A DNA stretch of 64,000 nucleotides, taken from Streptomyces rhizoryzae. GTDB taxonomy: Bacteria > Actinomycetota > Actinomycetes > Streptomycetales > Streptomycetaceae. The DNA lies in contig NZ_JALMUV010000014.1 of the NCBI RefSeq assembly GCF_023155275.1, positions 81,337 to 145,336 of the forward strand, in the 5' to 3' direction. Below the pieces are notes generated by a model. The model ran no database searches, had not been told where the DNA came from, and saw only the letters and a program-made list of their open reading frames with translations. A program made the position numbers and the translations under genes. Shown one piece after another: positions 9,688-18,580 of this stretch. Positions within the stretch are counted from its first letter, which is position 1. Each line of letters begins with the position of its first letter.

Positions 9688-10956
9688 TCAGCGGACCCCG
9701 GCGGCCGCCCGCTGCTCCAGCTCCGCGACCAGGGCGTTGGCGTCCGGCACGGCGAGCGTCTCGGCCCGCAGCCGGTCCGCGGCGTCCCGGAAGCGGTCCT
9801 CCGACAGCAGCCGGAGGAGGCTGTCGCGGATGATCTGCCCGGTGGCCTCGGTGGAGTGCGTGGTCAGTCCCGCGCCCTGCGCGGCCAGCCGCGCCGACAG
9901 CAGCGGCTGGTCCACGTCCCACGGCACGGCGAGCTGCGGCACCCTGTAGAAGGCGGCGGTGGTCAGCGTGCCCACCCCGGCGTGGTGGATGACCGCCGCG
10001 CAGGTCGGCAGCAGCGCCTGCATCGGCACGTACGGCACCAGCCGGGCGTTGTCCGGGATCCGCGCGAGCCGCTGCCGCGCCTCGTCCTTGACGGTCGCCA
10101 CCAGTTCGATGTCCAGGTCGGCGACGGCGTCGAGGACGTCCTGGAGGTCGACGGGGTAGGCCAAGCCGTGATCGGCCACCGTCAGCCCCATGGTCAGCGC
10201 CACCCGGGGCCGCTCGGGGGCCTGCCACAGCCAGCGCGGCACCACCGCCGGGCCGCCGTACGGGGTGAAGCGCACCGACCGGTAGTCGTGGCCGGGCGCG
10301 TGCACCTGGAGCGGCGGCGGCAGCAGGTCGATGCTGAACTGCCCGGTGACCAGCTCCTCCCGGAACTCCCCGCCGTACCGCCGGGCGTAGCCGCCCAGCC
10401 ACGCGGCGAGCGGATCGTCCCCGGCGCCGCCGTGCTCGGCGTGCAGCCGCAGGAAGTGGTGGCGGGCGATGCCGTAGACATCGGCGCCGATCAGCATCCG
10501 GGCGTGCGCGGCGCCGACGGCCTCGGCCGCGATTCCGCCGGCGAACGTCAGCGGCTCCCAGATGACGAGGTCGGGGCGCCACTGCCGGGCGTACTCGACC
10601 AGCGCGCCGGCCAGCGGCGCGTTGGTCATCTTGTGCGCGGCCGCGATCCGGACCCGGTACGCCTCGCGCATCCAGTCCAGGGTGAGGTCCTCGGGCGCGC
10701 GCTCCACCGCGTCGTAGGGCTCGGCCAGGCCCGGTGCCAGCCGGGCGCCCGCGCCGGTGAGCCGCCCGGCGACCTGCCACAGGTCGCGGTCGCTGCCCAC
10801 GGGGACGGCGGTGAGCCCGGCCTGGGTGATGGCCTCGGTCATCTTCGGCTGGCAGGCCACCCGGACGTCGTGGCCGGCGGTGCGCAGCGCCCAGGCGAGC
10901 GGGGCCATGAGCAGGAAGTGGGTGCGCTCGGGATAGCAGGTGAACAGTACGCGCAT
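9688..10956 (-). CDS. Glycosyltransferase 1 (GT-B, macrolide/deoxysugar type)
   Basis: A 422-residue NDP-deoxysugar transferase of the DesVII/EryCIII kind and the last gene of the six-GT array. The N-terminal acceptor domain opens [17 protein letters not shown] and keeps His13, the position of the usual catalytic base. The C-terminal donor domain carries [12 protein letters not shown] at about residue 324, the pyrophosphate-binding motif. [19 protein letters not shown] is shared with the other five. No DesVIII-type P450-like activator gene is visible. It probably adds one of the deoxysugars of a long oligosaccharide; donor and acceptor are unknown. Confidence 0.9.
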   Translation of the reverse strand: MRVLFTCYPERTHFLLMAPLAWALRTAGHDVRVACQPKMTEAITQAGLTAVPVGSDRDLWQVAGRLTGAGARLAPGLAEPYDAVERAPEDLTLDWMREAYRVRIAAAHKMTNAPLAGALVEYARQWRPDLVIWEPLTFAGGIAAEAVGAAHARMLIGADVYGIARHHFLRLHAEHGGAGDDPLAAWLGGYARRYGGEFREELVTGQFSIDLLPPPLQVHAPGHDYRSVRFTPYGGPAVVPRWLWQAPERPRVALTMGLTVADHGLAYPVDLQDVLDAVADLDIELVATVKDEARQRLARIPDNARLVPYVPMQALLPTCAAVIHHAGVGTLTTAAFYRVPQLAVPWDVDQPLLSARLAAQGAGLTTHSTEATGQIIRDSLLRLLSEDRFRDAADRLRAETLAVPDANALVAELEQRAAAGVR

Positions 10957-10975
10957 GGGTTCGGTCGACTCCGGG

Positions 10976-12253
10976 TCAGGCGGCGGGGCGGTGCCGGGCG
11001 GTGAGTTCCTCGAGCCGCGGGACGAGGGCGTTGGGGGTGGGCAGGGCCAGCATCTCGTCGCGCAGCGCGGCCGCTCCGGCGCGGAACTCCGGCTCGTTCA
11101 GCAGCCGCAGCACGTGCTCGCGGACCGCCTGCCCGGTGGCCTTGCCGTGCGGCAGTTCGAGCCCGGCGCCCCGCTCGGTGAGCCGGCGGGCCAGGATCGG
11201 TTCGTCGAAGCTGTACGGGACCGACAGCTGGGGCACGCCGTGGCGGGCGACGGTGCCGATGGTGCCGGGCCCGGCGTGGTGGATGACCACCGAGCAGGTC
11301 GGCGCGAGGGCGTGCAGCGGGACGAACGGCAGCAGCCGGGCGTTGTCCGGGATCCGCCGGAGCTTGGCCTTCTCCTCGTCGGCGATGGTGGCGACCACCT
11401 CGATGTCGAGGTCGGCGAGGGAGTCCAGTACGTCCTGGGTGTTGATGGTGTAGCCGTCGAAGAGGTCGGTGGCGGTCAGGCCCATCGTCAGGGCCACCCT
11501 GGGCCGCGCGGGCGTCGCCCACAGCCACTTCGGCACACTCGCCGGGCCGTTGTAGGCCACGTACTGCATGCGCACGTACTCGAGGTGGCCCGCTTCGAGC
11601 TGGAGGCAGCCGGGGAACTGGTCGATGGTGAAGTGCCCGGTGGTCATGTCCTCGGTGAACTCCCCGCCGTACTTGCGGGCGTAGCCGCCGAGCCACTCGG
11701 CGAGCGGGTCGGGCCGCGCGTGGGCCGGCTGCTCGGCCTTGAGGCGCAGGAAGTGCTCGCGGGTCGCCCCGAAGACGTCCAGCCCCCACAGCAGACGGGC
11801 GTGCGCGGCGCCGCTGGCCTTGGCCGCGATGGCGCCGGCGTAGGTGAAGGGCTCCCAGATCACCAGGTCGGGCCGCCACGCGCGGGCGAAGTCGACCAGT
11901 CCGGCGACGAGCGGGAAGTTCTCCGGTTTGTCGATGTCCTCGACCTGGGCGGCGCAGCCCTTCAGCAGGTGCGCGAAGGTCGCGCCCGCCGGGTCGTTGA
12001 CGACGTCCCACGGGGGCGGCAGGTCGGCCCGCACCCCTTCGAACGGGTCGATGCCGGCCCACTCCATGACCCGGGAGAGGGTGTAGTTGCGGCCCACGGG
12101 GACGGCGGTGAGCCCGGCCCGGGTGATCTCGTCGGCGAACCGCGGCTGGCTGGCGAAGCGGACCTCGTGGCCCGCGGTCCGCAGTGCCCAGGCCAGCGGC
12201 ACCATCGACAGGAAGATGCTGGTGCCGGGAGCGGCGGTGAACAGGACGCGCAT
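10976..12253 (-). CDS. Glycosyltransferase 2, lacking the His13 base
   Basis: A 425-residue GT-B enzyme in the array, 19 nt upstream of GT1, with GGAAGGA before its ATG. The donor-domain motif VVIHHAGPGTI is intact. The N-terminus reads MRVLFTAAPGTSIFLSM, so Ile replaces the His found at residue 13 in GT1, GT3, GT4 and DesVII. It may use another base, act on a sugar hydroxyl with a different geometry, or be an auxiliary partner. The rest of the acceptor domain ([38 protein letters not shown]) is close to GT5, suggesting those two arose by duplication. Confidence 0.9.
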   Translation of the reverse strand: MRVLFTAAPGTSIFLSMVPLAWALRTAGHEVRFASQPRFADEITRAGLTAVPVGRNYTLSRVMEWAGIDPFEGVRADLPPPWDVVNDPAGATFAHLLKGCAAQVEDIDKPENFPLVAGLVDFARAWRPDLVIWEPFTYAGAIAAKASGAAHARLLWGLDVFGATREHFLRLKAEQPAHARPDPLAEWLGGYARKYGGEFTEDMTTGHFTIDQFPGCLQLEAGHLEYVRMQYVAYNGPASVPKWLWATPARPRVALTMGLTATDLFDGYTINTQDVLDSLADLDIEVVATIADEEKAKLRRIPDNARLLPFVPLHALAPTCSVVIHHAGPGTIGTVARHGVPQLSVPYSFDEPILARRLTERGAGLELPHGKATGQAVREHVLRLLNEPEFRAGAAALRDEMLALPTPNALVPRLEELTARHRPAA

Positions 12254-12276
12254 GGTGGTCTTCCTTCCGGCCGGCC

Positions 12277-13560
12277 TCAGCCGGCGACGCGGTGGGCGGC
12301 GGTGAGTTCCTCGAGCCGCGGGACGAGCGCGTTGGGGCTCGGCAGGGCGCGCAGCTCGTCGCCGAGCGCCGCCGCCCGCTCCCGGAAGCCGGGCTCACCG
12401 AGCAGCCGCAGCACCGCCTCGCGGACCGCCGGGACGGTCGCCCGCTCGGCCCCGATCGTCAGTGAGCCGCCCTGCTCCGCGGCGCGGCGGCCGAGCACCG
12501 GCCCGTCGAAGTCCCACGGCAGCAGCAGCTGCGGCACCGGGTGCTGGGCCATCGTCAGGAACGTGCCGAAACCGGCGTGGTGGATGGCCAGGTCGCAGGT
12601 CGGCGCCAGGGCGTGCAGCGGCACGTACGGCACCAGGCGGGCGTTGGCCGGCACCCGGGCGAGCTTGCGCTGCTCGGCCTCGGCGACGGTGGCGACCACC
12701 TCGATGTCGAGGTCGTCCAGCGCGTCCAGCACGTCCTGGACGTCGATCTCGTACCCGGCGCCGTGATCGGTGGAGCTGACGCCCATGGTCAGCGCCACCC
12801 GGGGCCGCTCGGGCGGGGTCCACAGCCACTTCGGCAGCACCGCGGGGCCGCCGTAGGGGACGAACCGCATCGGCAGGACCGGCGGGCCGCCCGGCAGCCG
12901 CAGTGACGCCGGGAGCTGGTCGACGGTGAAGTGCCCGGTGACCATGGACTCGGTGAACTCGCCGCCGTGCATCCGGGCGTAGCCGCCGAGCCAGTCGGCG
13001 AGCGGGTCGGTGCGGGCGCCCTCCGGCTGTGCGTCCCGCAGCCGCAGGAAGTGGGCGCGGGTGACGCCGAAGGCGTCCGCGCTCCACAGCAGCCGGCCGT
13101 GCGCGGCGCCCACCGCCTCGGCGGCGATCGGCGCCGCCATCGCCAGCGGCTCCCACAGCACCAGGTCCGGCCCCCACTGGCGGGCGAACCGCACCAGGTC
13201 CGCGATGAGCGGGAAACTGGCCGGCTTGTGCCACAGGCGGACGATCTCCTCGTACCCCTTGACGAGGTGGTCCCAGTCGGCCCGGGACGGGTCCTGCGCC
13301 ACGTCGTAGGGCGCGGGCAGACCGTACTCCGGGCGGTAGGACCAGTCCGGGAGCGTGTGCATCTGGCGGCGCAGCAGCTCCCACAGGTCGTAGTCGCGGC
13401 CGACCGGCACGGCGGTCAGCCCGGCCTGGGTGATCACGTCGGTGAACCACGGGGTGGCGGCGACCCGCACCTCGTGGCCCGCGGTGCGCAGCGCCCACGC
13501 CAGCGGCAGCATGGGCAGCACATGGGCCTTCTCGGGGTTGGCGACGAACAGCACGCGCAT
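12277..13560 (-). CDS. Glycosyltransferase 3
   Basis: A 427-residue GT-B deoxysugar transferase. The start MRVLFVANPEKAHVLPM keeps His13, and the donor motif DLAIHHAGFGTF is canonical. WGPDLVLWEPLAMAAPIAA replaces the more common [14 protein letters not shown], and the sugar-contact segment VPQLLLPWDFDGPVLGRRA also differs from its neighbours. Its acceptor or donor may therefore differ. The ATG follows the GT4 stop by only 3 nt, so translation should be coupled to GT4. It is the third of six consecutive minus-strand genes. Confidence 0.9.
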   Translation of the reverse strand: MRVLFVANPEKAHVLPMLPLAWALRTAGHEVRVAATPWFTDVITQAGLTAVPVGRDYDLWELLRRQMHTLPDWSYRPEYGLPAPYDVAQDPSRADWDHLVKGYEEIVRLWHKPASFPLIADLVRFARQWGPDLVLWEPLAMAAPIAAEAVGAAHGRLLWSADAFGVTRAHFLRLRDAQPEGARTDPLADWLGGYARMHGGEFTESMVTGHFTVDQLPASLRLPGGPPVLPMRFVPYGGPAVLPKWLWTPPERPRVALTMGVSSTDHGAGYEIDVQDVLDALDDLDIEVVATVAEAEQRKLARVPANARLVPYVPLHALAPTCDLAIHHAGFGTFLTMAQHPVPQLLLPWDFDGPVLGRRAAEQGGSLTIGAERATVPAVREAVLRLLGEPGFRERAAALGDELRALPSPNALVPRLEELTAAHRVAG

Positions 13561-13563
13561 CGG

Positions 13564-14862
13564 TCAGCCCCCGCTCACCGCGCCGGCCGGGCGCCGCCGC
13601 TCGGCGGCGAACCGCTCCAGCGTGGCCACCATGGCGTTGGGCGCGGGCTGGTCGAGCATCCGGTCCCGCAGCCCGGCCGCGCCCTGGCGGATCCCCGGGT
13701 CGGACAGCAGCTTGAGCAGGCTGTCCCGGACGTCCGCGCCGGTGGCCTCCTTGGGGTTGAGGACCAGGCCCGCGCCGGCCCGCGCGACGCCGTCGGCCAG
13801 CGCCGGGCCGTCGTTGTCCCAGGGCAGGGTCAGCTGCGGCAGACCGCGCAGCGCGGTGGTGGCCAGGGTGCCGAAACCGGCGTGGTGGATCACCGCGTCG
13901 CAGGTCGCGGCGAGCGCGTCCAGCGGCAGGAAGGACGCCACCGTGGTGTTGTCCGGGATCCGGGCCAGCTTGCGCTGCTCGGCCTCGGCGATGGTGGCGA
14001 CCACCTCGATCTCCAGGTCGCCGAGCGAGTCCAGCACGTCCTGCACGCCCACCGCGTACTCCCCGCCGTGCCCGGTGGTGCTCAGGCCCAGGGTGAGCGC
14101 GACCCGCGGCTTCGCCGGCGGGCGGCGCAGCCACGCCGGGACGACGGCCGGGCCGCCGTAGGGCACGTACCGCAGCGGGAGGTAGTCCAGGCCGCCGGCG
14201 CGGCGCTGGAGGCACTCCGGGACCAGGTCGACGGTGGCCTGCCCGGTGATCAGCTGCTCGCCGAACGCGAAGCCGTACTTGCGGGCGTAGCCGCCCAGCC
14301 ACTCGGCCATGGGGTCGGTGCGCGCGCCCTCGGGCTGCTGCGCGGCCAGCCGCAGGAAGTGCTCGCGGGCCACGCCGTACATGTCGATGCCGAACAGCAG
14401 CCGGACGTGGGCGGCGCCGACGGCCTCGGCGGCGATCGCGCCGGCGTAGGTGAGCGGCTCCCAGACGACCAGGTCCGGCTGCCAGTTCCGGGCGAACTCC
14501 ACCAGGTCGGCGACCATCGGCACGTTGCTGGTCTTGTGCCAGCGGTCGACCTGCGCCGCGTAGCCGTCGCGGAGGTACTCCCAGGTGATCTCCTCGTCCG
14601 GGAGGTCGGCCACGTCGTACGGCAGCGGCATCCCGCCCTTGTCGGACTGGCCCAGCCAGGCGGGGTCCCGGGAGAGGATCTGCCACAGGTCGCGGTCCCG
14701 GCCGACGGGGACGGCGGTCAGCCCGGCCTGGGTGATCTCCCCGGTGAACTTCGGCTGGCTGGCGAACCGGACCTCGTGGCCGGCGGTGCGCAGCGCCCAC
14801 GCCAGCGGGGCCATGAGGAGGAAGTGCGTGCGCTCCGGATAGGCGGTGAACAGGACTCGCAT
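13564..14862 (-). CDS. Glycosyltransferase 4
   Basis: A 432-residue GT-B deoxysugar transferase and the longest of the six. [17 protein letters not shown] is nearly the same as GT1 and includes His13; the donor motif is AVIHHAGFGTL at about residue 325. LPQLTLPWDNDGPALADGV suggests a donor pocket nearer to GT3 than to GT5. A good ribosome site (GGAAGG, 7 nt) precedes ATG 14862. Codon use and base composition match the neighbouring copies, in line with expansion inside this cluster rather than separate recent import. Confidence 0.9.
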   Translation of the reverse strand: MRVLFTAYPERTHFLLMAPLAWALRTAGHEVRFASQPKFTGEITQAGLTAVPVGRDRDLWQILSRDPAWLGQSDKGGMPLPYDVADLPDEEITWEYLRDGYAAQVDRWHKTSNVPMVADLVEFARNWQPDLVVWEPLTYAGAIAAEAVGAAHVRLLFGIDMYGVAREHFLRLAAQQPEGARTDPMAEWLGGYARKYGFAFGEQLITGQATVDLVPECLQRRAGGLDYLPLRYVPYGGPAVVPAWLRRPPAKPRVALTLGLSTTGHGGEYAVGVQDVLDSLGDLEIEVVATIAEAEQRKLARIPDNTTVASFLPLDALAATCDAVIHHAGFGTLATTALRGLPQLTLPWDNDGPALADGVARAGAGLVLNPKEATGADVRDSLLKLLSDPGIRQGAAGLRDRMLDQPAPNAMVATLERFAAERRRPAGAVSGG

Positions 14863-14881
14863 GGGGCTGCCTTCCAGGGGT

Positions 14882-16159
14882 TCAGGCGGGGGTGGTGCGG
14901 TAGCGGGCGGTGAGCTCTTCCAGCTGTGGGACGAGCTGGTTGGGGGTGGGCAGGGCGAGGGTCTCGTCGCGCAGGGCGGCCGCGCGCTCGGTGAAGTGCG
15001 GTTCCTTCAGCAGGCGCTGCACCGCGTCGCGGACGGCCTGGCCGGTGGCCTGGCTGGTGTGCAGGTCCAGTCCCGCGCCGTGCTCGGTGAGCTTCCGGGC
15101 CAGGATCGGCTGGTCGTAGTGGTAGTGCAGGGCCAGGTGCGGCACGGGGTGGCGGGCGACCGTGGCGAGGCTGGCGGCGCCGGCGTGGTGGATGAAGGCG
15201 GAGCAGGTGGGGGCGAGGTGGTGCAGCGGGACGTAGGGCACCAGGCGGGCGTTGTCCGGGACGTGCCGGAGCTTGGCCTTCTCGCTGTCGGCGATGGTGG
15301 CGACCAGTTCGATGTCCAGGTCGGCCAGCGCGTCGAGGAGGTCCTGGGTGCGCACGGTGTAGCCGTCGTAGACGTCGGTGGCGCTCAGCCCCATGGTGAG
15401 CGCGACCCGCGGCTTCTCGGGCCGCTGCCACAGCCACTTCGGGACGGTGGCGGGCCCGCCGTAGGGGATGAACTGGGTCCGCAGGTAGGTGAGTCCGGGC
15501 GCCTCGATCTGGAGGCTGCGGGGGAACTGGTCGATGGTGAAGTGCCCGGTGACCATCGACTCGGTGAACTCCCGGCCGTACGAGCGGGCGTAGCCGCCCA
15601 GCCAGTCGGCGAACGGGTCGGTGCGCTCGCCGGGCGGCCGCTGCGCCGCCAGACGCAGGAACTGCTGCCGGACCCCGCCGTGCACGTCGATGCCGAAGAG
15701 CAGCCGGGCGTGCGCGGCGCCGGCGGCGGTGGCCGCGATCGGCGCGGCGAAGGTCAGCGGGTCCCAGATCACCAGGTCGGGCCGCCACTGCCGGGCGAAC
15801 TCCACCAGTCCGGCGATCATCGGGAAGGCGGTCTGGCGGTGGCGGTCGGCCACCGCGCGGGCCAGCCCGGGCGCCAGGTACTCCCAGGTGTCCTTCTCCG
15901 GGTCGGTGAAGGCGTCGTAGGGCTCCTCGATGCCCGCCCGGCCCGCCTCGAAGCCGGACTTGGGCGCGCGGGCCGCCCACAGCTTGGCGTGGTCGCGGCC
16001 CACGGGGACGGCGGTCAGCCCGGCCTGGGTGATGACCGGGGCGAAGTCGGGCTGGCTGGCGAAGCGGACCTCGTGGCCGGCGGTGCGCAGCGCCCAGGCC
16101 AGCGGGGCCATGTACTGGAAGATGCTCTTGTGCGGGTTGGTGGCGAACAGGACGCGCAT
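14882..16159 (-). CDS. Glycosyltransferase 5, variant base and donor motif
   Basis: A 425-residue GT-B enzyme. Two unusual sites stand out. Residue 13 is Ile (MRVLFATNPHKSIFQYM) instead of His. The donor-binding motif reads FIHHAGAASLATV, so the usual Gly-Thr of HHAGxGT is Ala-Ser. A partner segment is also unusual: VPHLALHYHYDQPILARKL. GAGGAGG lies 9 nt before ATG 16159, so the gene looks well translated and has no frameshift. It could be an active enzyme with changed donor preference or a non-catalytic partner. An open frame runs on upstream of the ATG but is only antisense shadow. Confidence 0.88.
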   Translation of the reverse strand: MRVLFATNPHKSIFQYMAPLAWALRTAGHEVRFASQPDFAPVITQAGLTAVPVGRDHAKLWAARAPKSGFEAGRAGIEEPYDAFTDPEKDTWEYLAPGLARAVADRHRQTAFPMIAGLVEFARQWRPDLVIWDPLTFAAPIAATAAGAAHARLLFGIDVHGGVRQQFLRLAAQRPPGERTDPFADWLGGYARSYGREFTESMVTGHFTIDQFPRSLQIEAPGLTYLRTQFIPYGGPATVPKWLWQRPEKPRVALTMGLSATDVYDGYTVRTQDLLDALADLDIELVATIADSEKAKLRHVPDNARLVPYVPLHHLAPTCSAFIHHAGAASLATVARHPVPHLALHYHYDQPILARKLTEHGAGLDLHTSQATGQAVRDAVQRLLKEPHFTERAAALRDETLALPTPNQLVPQLEELTARYRTTPA

Positions 16160-16173
16160 GGTGCGGGGCCTCC

Positions 16174-17463
16174 TCACGCGGATCGTCGGGCGGGGGAGCG
16201 GTACTCCTCGGTCAGCCGCTCCAGTTCGGGCACCAGCTCGTTGGGCGTGGGCAGCGCGCGGAACTGGTCCCGCAGGTCCGCGGCGGCCTTCGCGAACGCC
16301 GGTTCGTTCAGCACCCGCAGCAGGCTCTCCCGCACCGCCTCGCCGGTGGCCCGGTCGGCGCGCAGGGTCAGCACCGCGCCCGTGGCGGCGGCCCGCCGGG
16401 CCAGCTCCGGTTCGTCGAAGTCCCAGGGCACGGCGACCTGCGGGACCGGGTTGAGGGTGGTGGTCAGGAAGGTGCCCGGGCCGGCGTGGTTGATCACCGC
16501 GCTGCACGTGGGCAGCAGGGCGTGCAGCGGGACGTACGAGACCACCCGGGCGTTGTCCGGGACGCGCCGGAGCTTGCGCTGCTCGGACTCGGCGAGCGTG
16601 GCGACCACCTCGATGTCCAGGCCGTCCAGCGCCTCCAGGATGTCCCCGACGTCGGCGACGTGGCCGGCGAAGCGGCTGGTCGCGGCGATGCCCAGGGTCA
16701 GCGCCACGCGCGGCCTGGCGGGCTCCTCCCGCAGCCACGTCGGAACCACCGCGGGCCCGCCGTAGGGCACGTACCGCATCGGGACGTAGCGGATGCCCTC
16801 CGCGGCCATCCGCATCGAGGGCGGGAACTGGTCGAGCGAGAAGTGGCCGGTGGCCAGGTCCTCGGTGTACTCGCCGCCGTACTTGCGGGCGTAGCCGCCG
16901 AGCCACTCGGCGAGCGGGTCGCTCTGCTCCGCGGGCGGCTGCTCGGCCTTCAGCCGCAGGAAGTGGCTGCGGGTCTGGCCCAGGACGTCGATGCTCCACA
17001 GCAGCCGGGCGTGCGCGGCGCCGGTGGCCTTGGCGGCGATCGCGCCGACGTAGCTGAGCGGCTCCCAGATGACCAGGTCGGGGCGCCAGTGGCGGGCGAA
17101 CTCCACCAGGTCGGCGGTCATCGGGAAGTTGTCGGTCTTGTGCCAGTGGCCGACGACCTGCTCGTAACCGGCCTTGAGCGTGGCCCAGTCGAGGTCCTCC
17201 GGCGCCTGCTCGGCGGCGCTGTACGGGGCGGGCAGGCCCTTGCGCTCGGCCTCCATCCGCTCCGGGTCGAGCTGCGGCAGCCGCCAGATCGGGCGGTCGC
17301 TGCCGACGGGTACGGCGGTGAGCCCGGCCTGGGTGATGACGGAGGCGAACTTCGGCGGGGCGGCGACGCGGACCTCGTGGCCGGCCGTGCGCAGCGCCCA
17401 CGCCAGCGGCACCATCTGCTGGAACAGGCTCTTGTCCGGGGTGGTGGTGAACAGTATTCGCAT
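16174..17463 (-). CDS. Glycosyltransferase 6, lacking the His13 base
   Basis: A 429-residue GT-B enzyme, first of the GT array after the 4-ketoreductase. MRILFTTTPDKSLFQQM has Leu at residue 13 in place of the usual His. The donor motif is SAVINHAGPGTFLTT, with Asn replacing the first His of the HH pair. [21 protein letters not shown] and EYTEDLATGHFSLDQFPPSM mark the shared acceptor domain. GAGGG lies 5 nt before ATG 17463. Like GT2 and GT5 it may use a different catalytic base. It is 18 nt downstream of the 4-ketoreductase, in one operon. Confidence 0.89.
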   Translation of the reverse strand: MRILFTTTPDKSLFQQMVPLAWALRTAGHEVRVAAPPKFASVITQAGLTAVPVGSDRPIWRLPQLDPERMEAERKGLPAPYSAAEQAPEDLDWATLKAGYEQVVGHWHKTDNFPMTADLVEFARHWRPDLVIWEPLSYVGAIAAKATGAAHARLLWSIDVLGQTRSHFLRLKAEQPPAEQSDPLAEWLGGYARKYGGEYTEDLATGHFSLDQFPPSMRMAAEGIRYVPMRYVPYGGPAVVPTWLREEPARPRVALTLGIAATSRFAGHVADVGDILEALDGLDIEVVATLAESEQRKLRRVPDNARVVSYVPLHALLPTCSAVINHAGPGTFLTTTLNPVPQVAVPWDFDEPELARRAAATGAVLTLRADRATGEAVRESLLRVLNEPAFAKAAADLRDQFRALPTPNELVPELERLTEEYRSPARRSA

Positions 17464-17481
17464 CGTGTCCCTCGGAGTCGG

Positions 17482-18489
17482 TCAGGCGGGGGTGCGGTGC
17501 TGCCGCGCGACGGCGGCGGCGATCCGGTCCAGCCCCTCGTGGAGCGGTACGCGCGGCGCCCAGCCGGTCACGTCCCGGAACGCGGCGGAGCGCAGGACGA
17601 AGTCGAGCTGGTCGGTGGGCATGGCGTACTCGGCGGGCGCGGTGTCCACCACGGGCACCGGCGGGCGGCCGGTCTGCCGGGACACCGCCTGCGCGATCCC
17701 CGCGAACAGCTCGGCCACGCTGGTCTGTTCGCCGGTGCCGATCTCCCAGGCCCGCCCGGCGACCGCGTCGAGCGCGTCCAGCGCCGCGGTGAAGGCCCGG
17801 GCCGCGTCGTCGATGCCGAGCAGGTCGCGCTTGGCGGTGCCGCCGTGCCAGACGGTGAGCGGCTGCCCCTCGACGGCGCGCCGGGTCATGGACGCCACCA
17901 CCCCGCGGTCCAGGTCGGCGGGGTCGGTGCCGAGGCTGTAGAGGGTGGACAGGCGCAGCGTGCTGCCGCGCACCAGGCCCTCGTCGGTGGCGTCGGCGAT
18001 GGCCCGCTCGGCGGCCAGCTTGTGCCGGTCGTAGGCGGTCAGCAGCGCGTCCGGCTGGACACCGCCGGCGGCCAGCGCGGCGGGCACCCGGGCGGTCTGG
18101 GAGAGCGAGCCGGAGAACAGCAGGGCCGGCGGGCGTGCCGGGCGGGCGGCCCGGACCGCCTCGATCACGTCGTGCACCAGGCCGAGGTTGACCCGCTCGG
18201 CCAGGGTGTCGCCGTCGGCCACCCGCCAGGTGCCCGAGCCGGAGATGTGCGCGACGAGGTGGATCACCACATCGGCACCGGCGATCGCCTCGGCGACCGC
18301 CCCGGGCCGGGTGAGGTCGACCCGGCGCTCCTCGATCCGCGCGACGGGGTGCGGCGGCACGGTCACCGGGCGGCGGCCGACGAGCCGGAGGCGGACCGGC
18401 CGGCCCGCCAGCTCCCTGCTGACGGCCGTGCCGAGCAGGCCCGAGGCCCCGAGGACGGTGATCAGCGGTCCCGTTCCCTGACCTGGCAC
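17482..18489 (-). CDS. NDP-hexose 4-ketoreductase (SDR family)
   Basis: A 335-residue extended short-chain dehydrogenase of the EryBIV/TylCIV type. The N-terminal TVLGASGLLGTAV is the NAD(P)-binding glycine motif, SGSLSQ supplies the catalytic Ser region, and YDRHK is the Tyr-xxx-Lys pair. It performs the final C4 reduction that fixes the deoxysugar before transfer. GTG 18489 has GAGGAG 5 nt upstream. It heads the minus-strand GT operon. With the 2,3-dehydratase, 3-ketoreductase and epimerase it completes one 2,6-dideoxyhexose route from NDP-4-keto-6-deoxyglucose. Confidence 0.88.
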   Translation of the reverse strand: MPGQGTGPLITVLGASGLLGTAVSRELAGRPVRLRLVGRRPVTVPPHPVARIEERRVDLTRPGAVAEAIAGADVVIHLVAHISGSGTWRVADGDTLAERVNLGLVHDVIEAVRAARPARPPALLFSGSLSQTARVPAALAAGGVQPDALLTAYDRHKLAAERAIADATDEGLVRGSTLRLSTLYSLGTDPADLDRGVVASMTRRAVEGQPLTVWHGGTAKRDLLGIDDAARAFTAALDALDAVAGRAWEIGTGEQTSVAELFAGIAQAVSRQTGRPPVPVVDTAPAEYAMPTDQLDFVLRSAAFRDVTGWAPRVPLHEGLDRIAAAVARQHRTPA

Positions 18490-18580
18490 TGGTTCTCCTC
18501 AATTCCTGTTGCGGTGGGTGGCGGCTGCGGCGCCCCTGCCGCGGCGGGCGCCAGGGGGTGTGACGGGCGGGCGCCCGGGG

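Larger units (their letters stand above)
10801..17337. repeat. Six-copy 30-nt near-identical element inside the GT genes
   Basis: A 30-nt block encoding [15 protein letters not shown] residues recurs once per glycosyltransferase, at 10801-10830, 12098-12127, 13405-13434, 14707-14736, 16004-16033 and 17308-17337. The copies differ at only a few positions. Other shared blocks encode LGGYARKYG and RTAGHEVR. Together they make the array a chain of direct repeats about 1.3 kb apart, open to homologous recombination. Confidence 0.8.

Noticed and set aside
16160..18502. An open frame continuing upstream from GT5 that would give a fused protein of about 1200 residues
   Set aside because: The extension is antisense or off-frame to GT6 and the 4-ketoreductase, which have good motifs and ribosome sites. 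GT5 has its own GAGGAGG and ATG.
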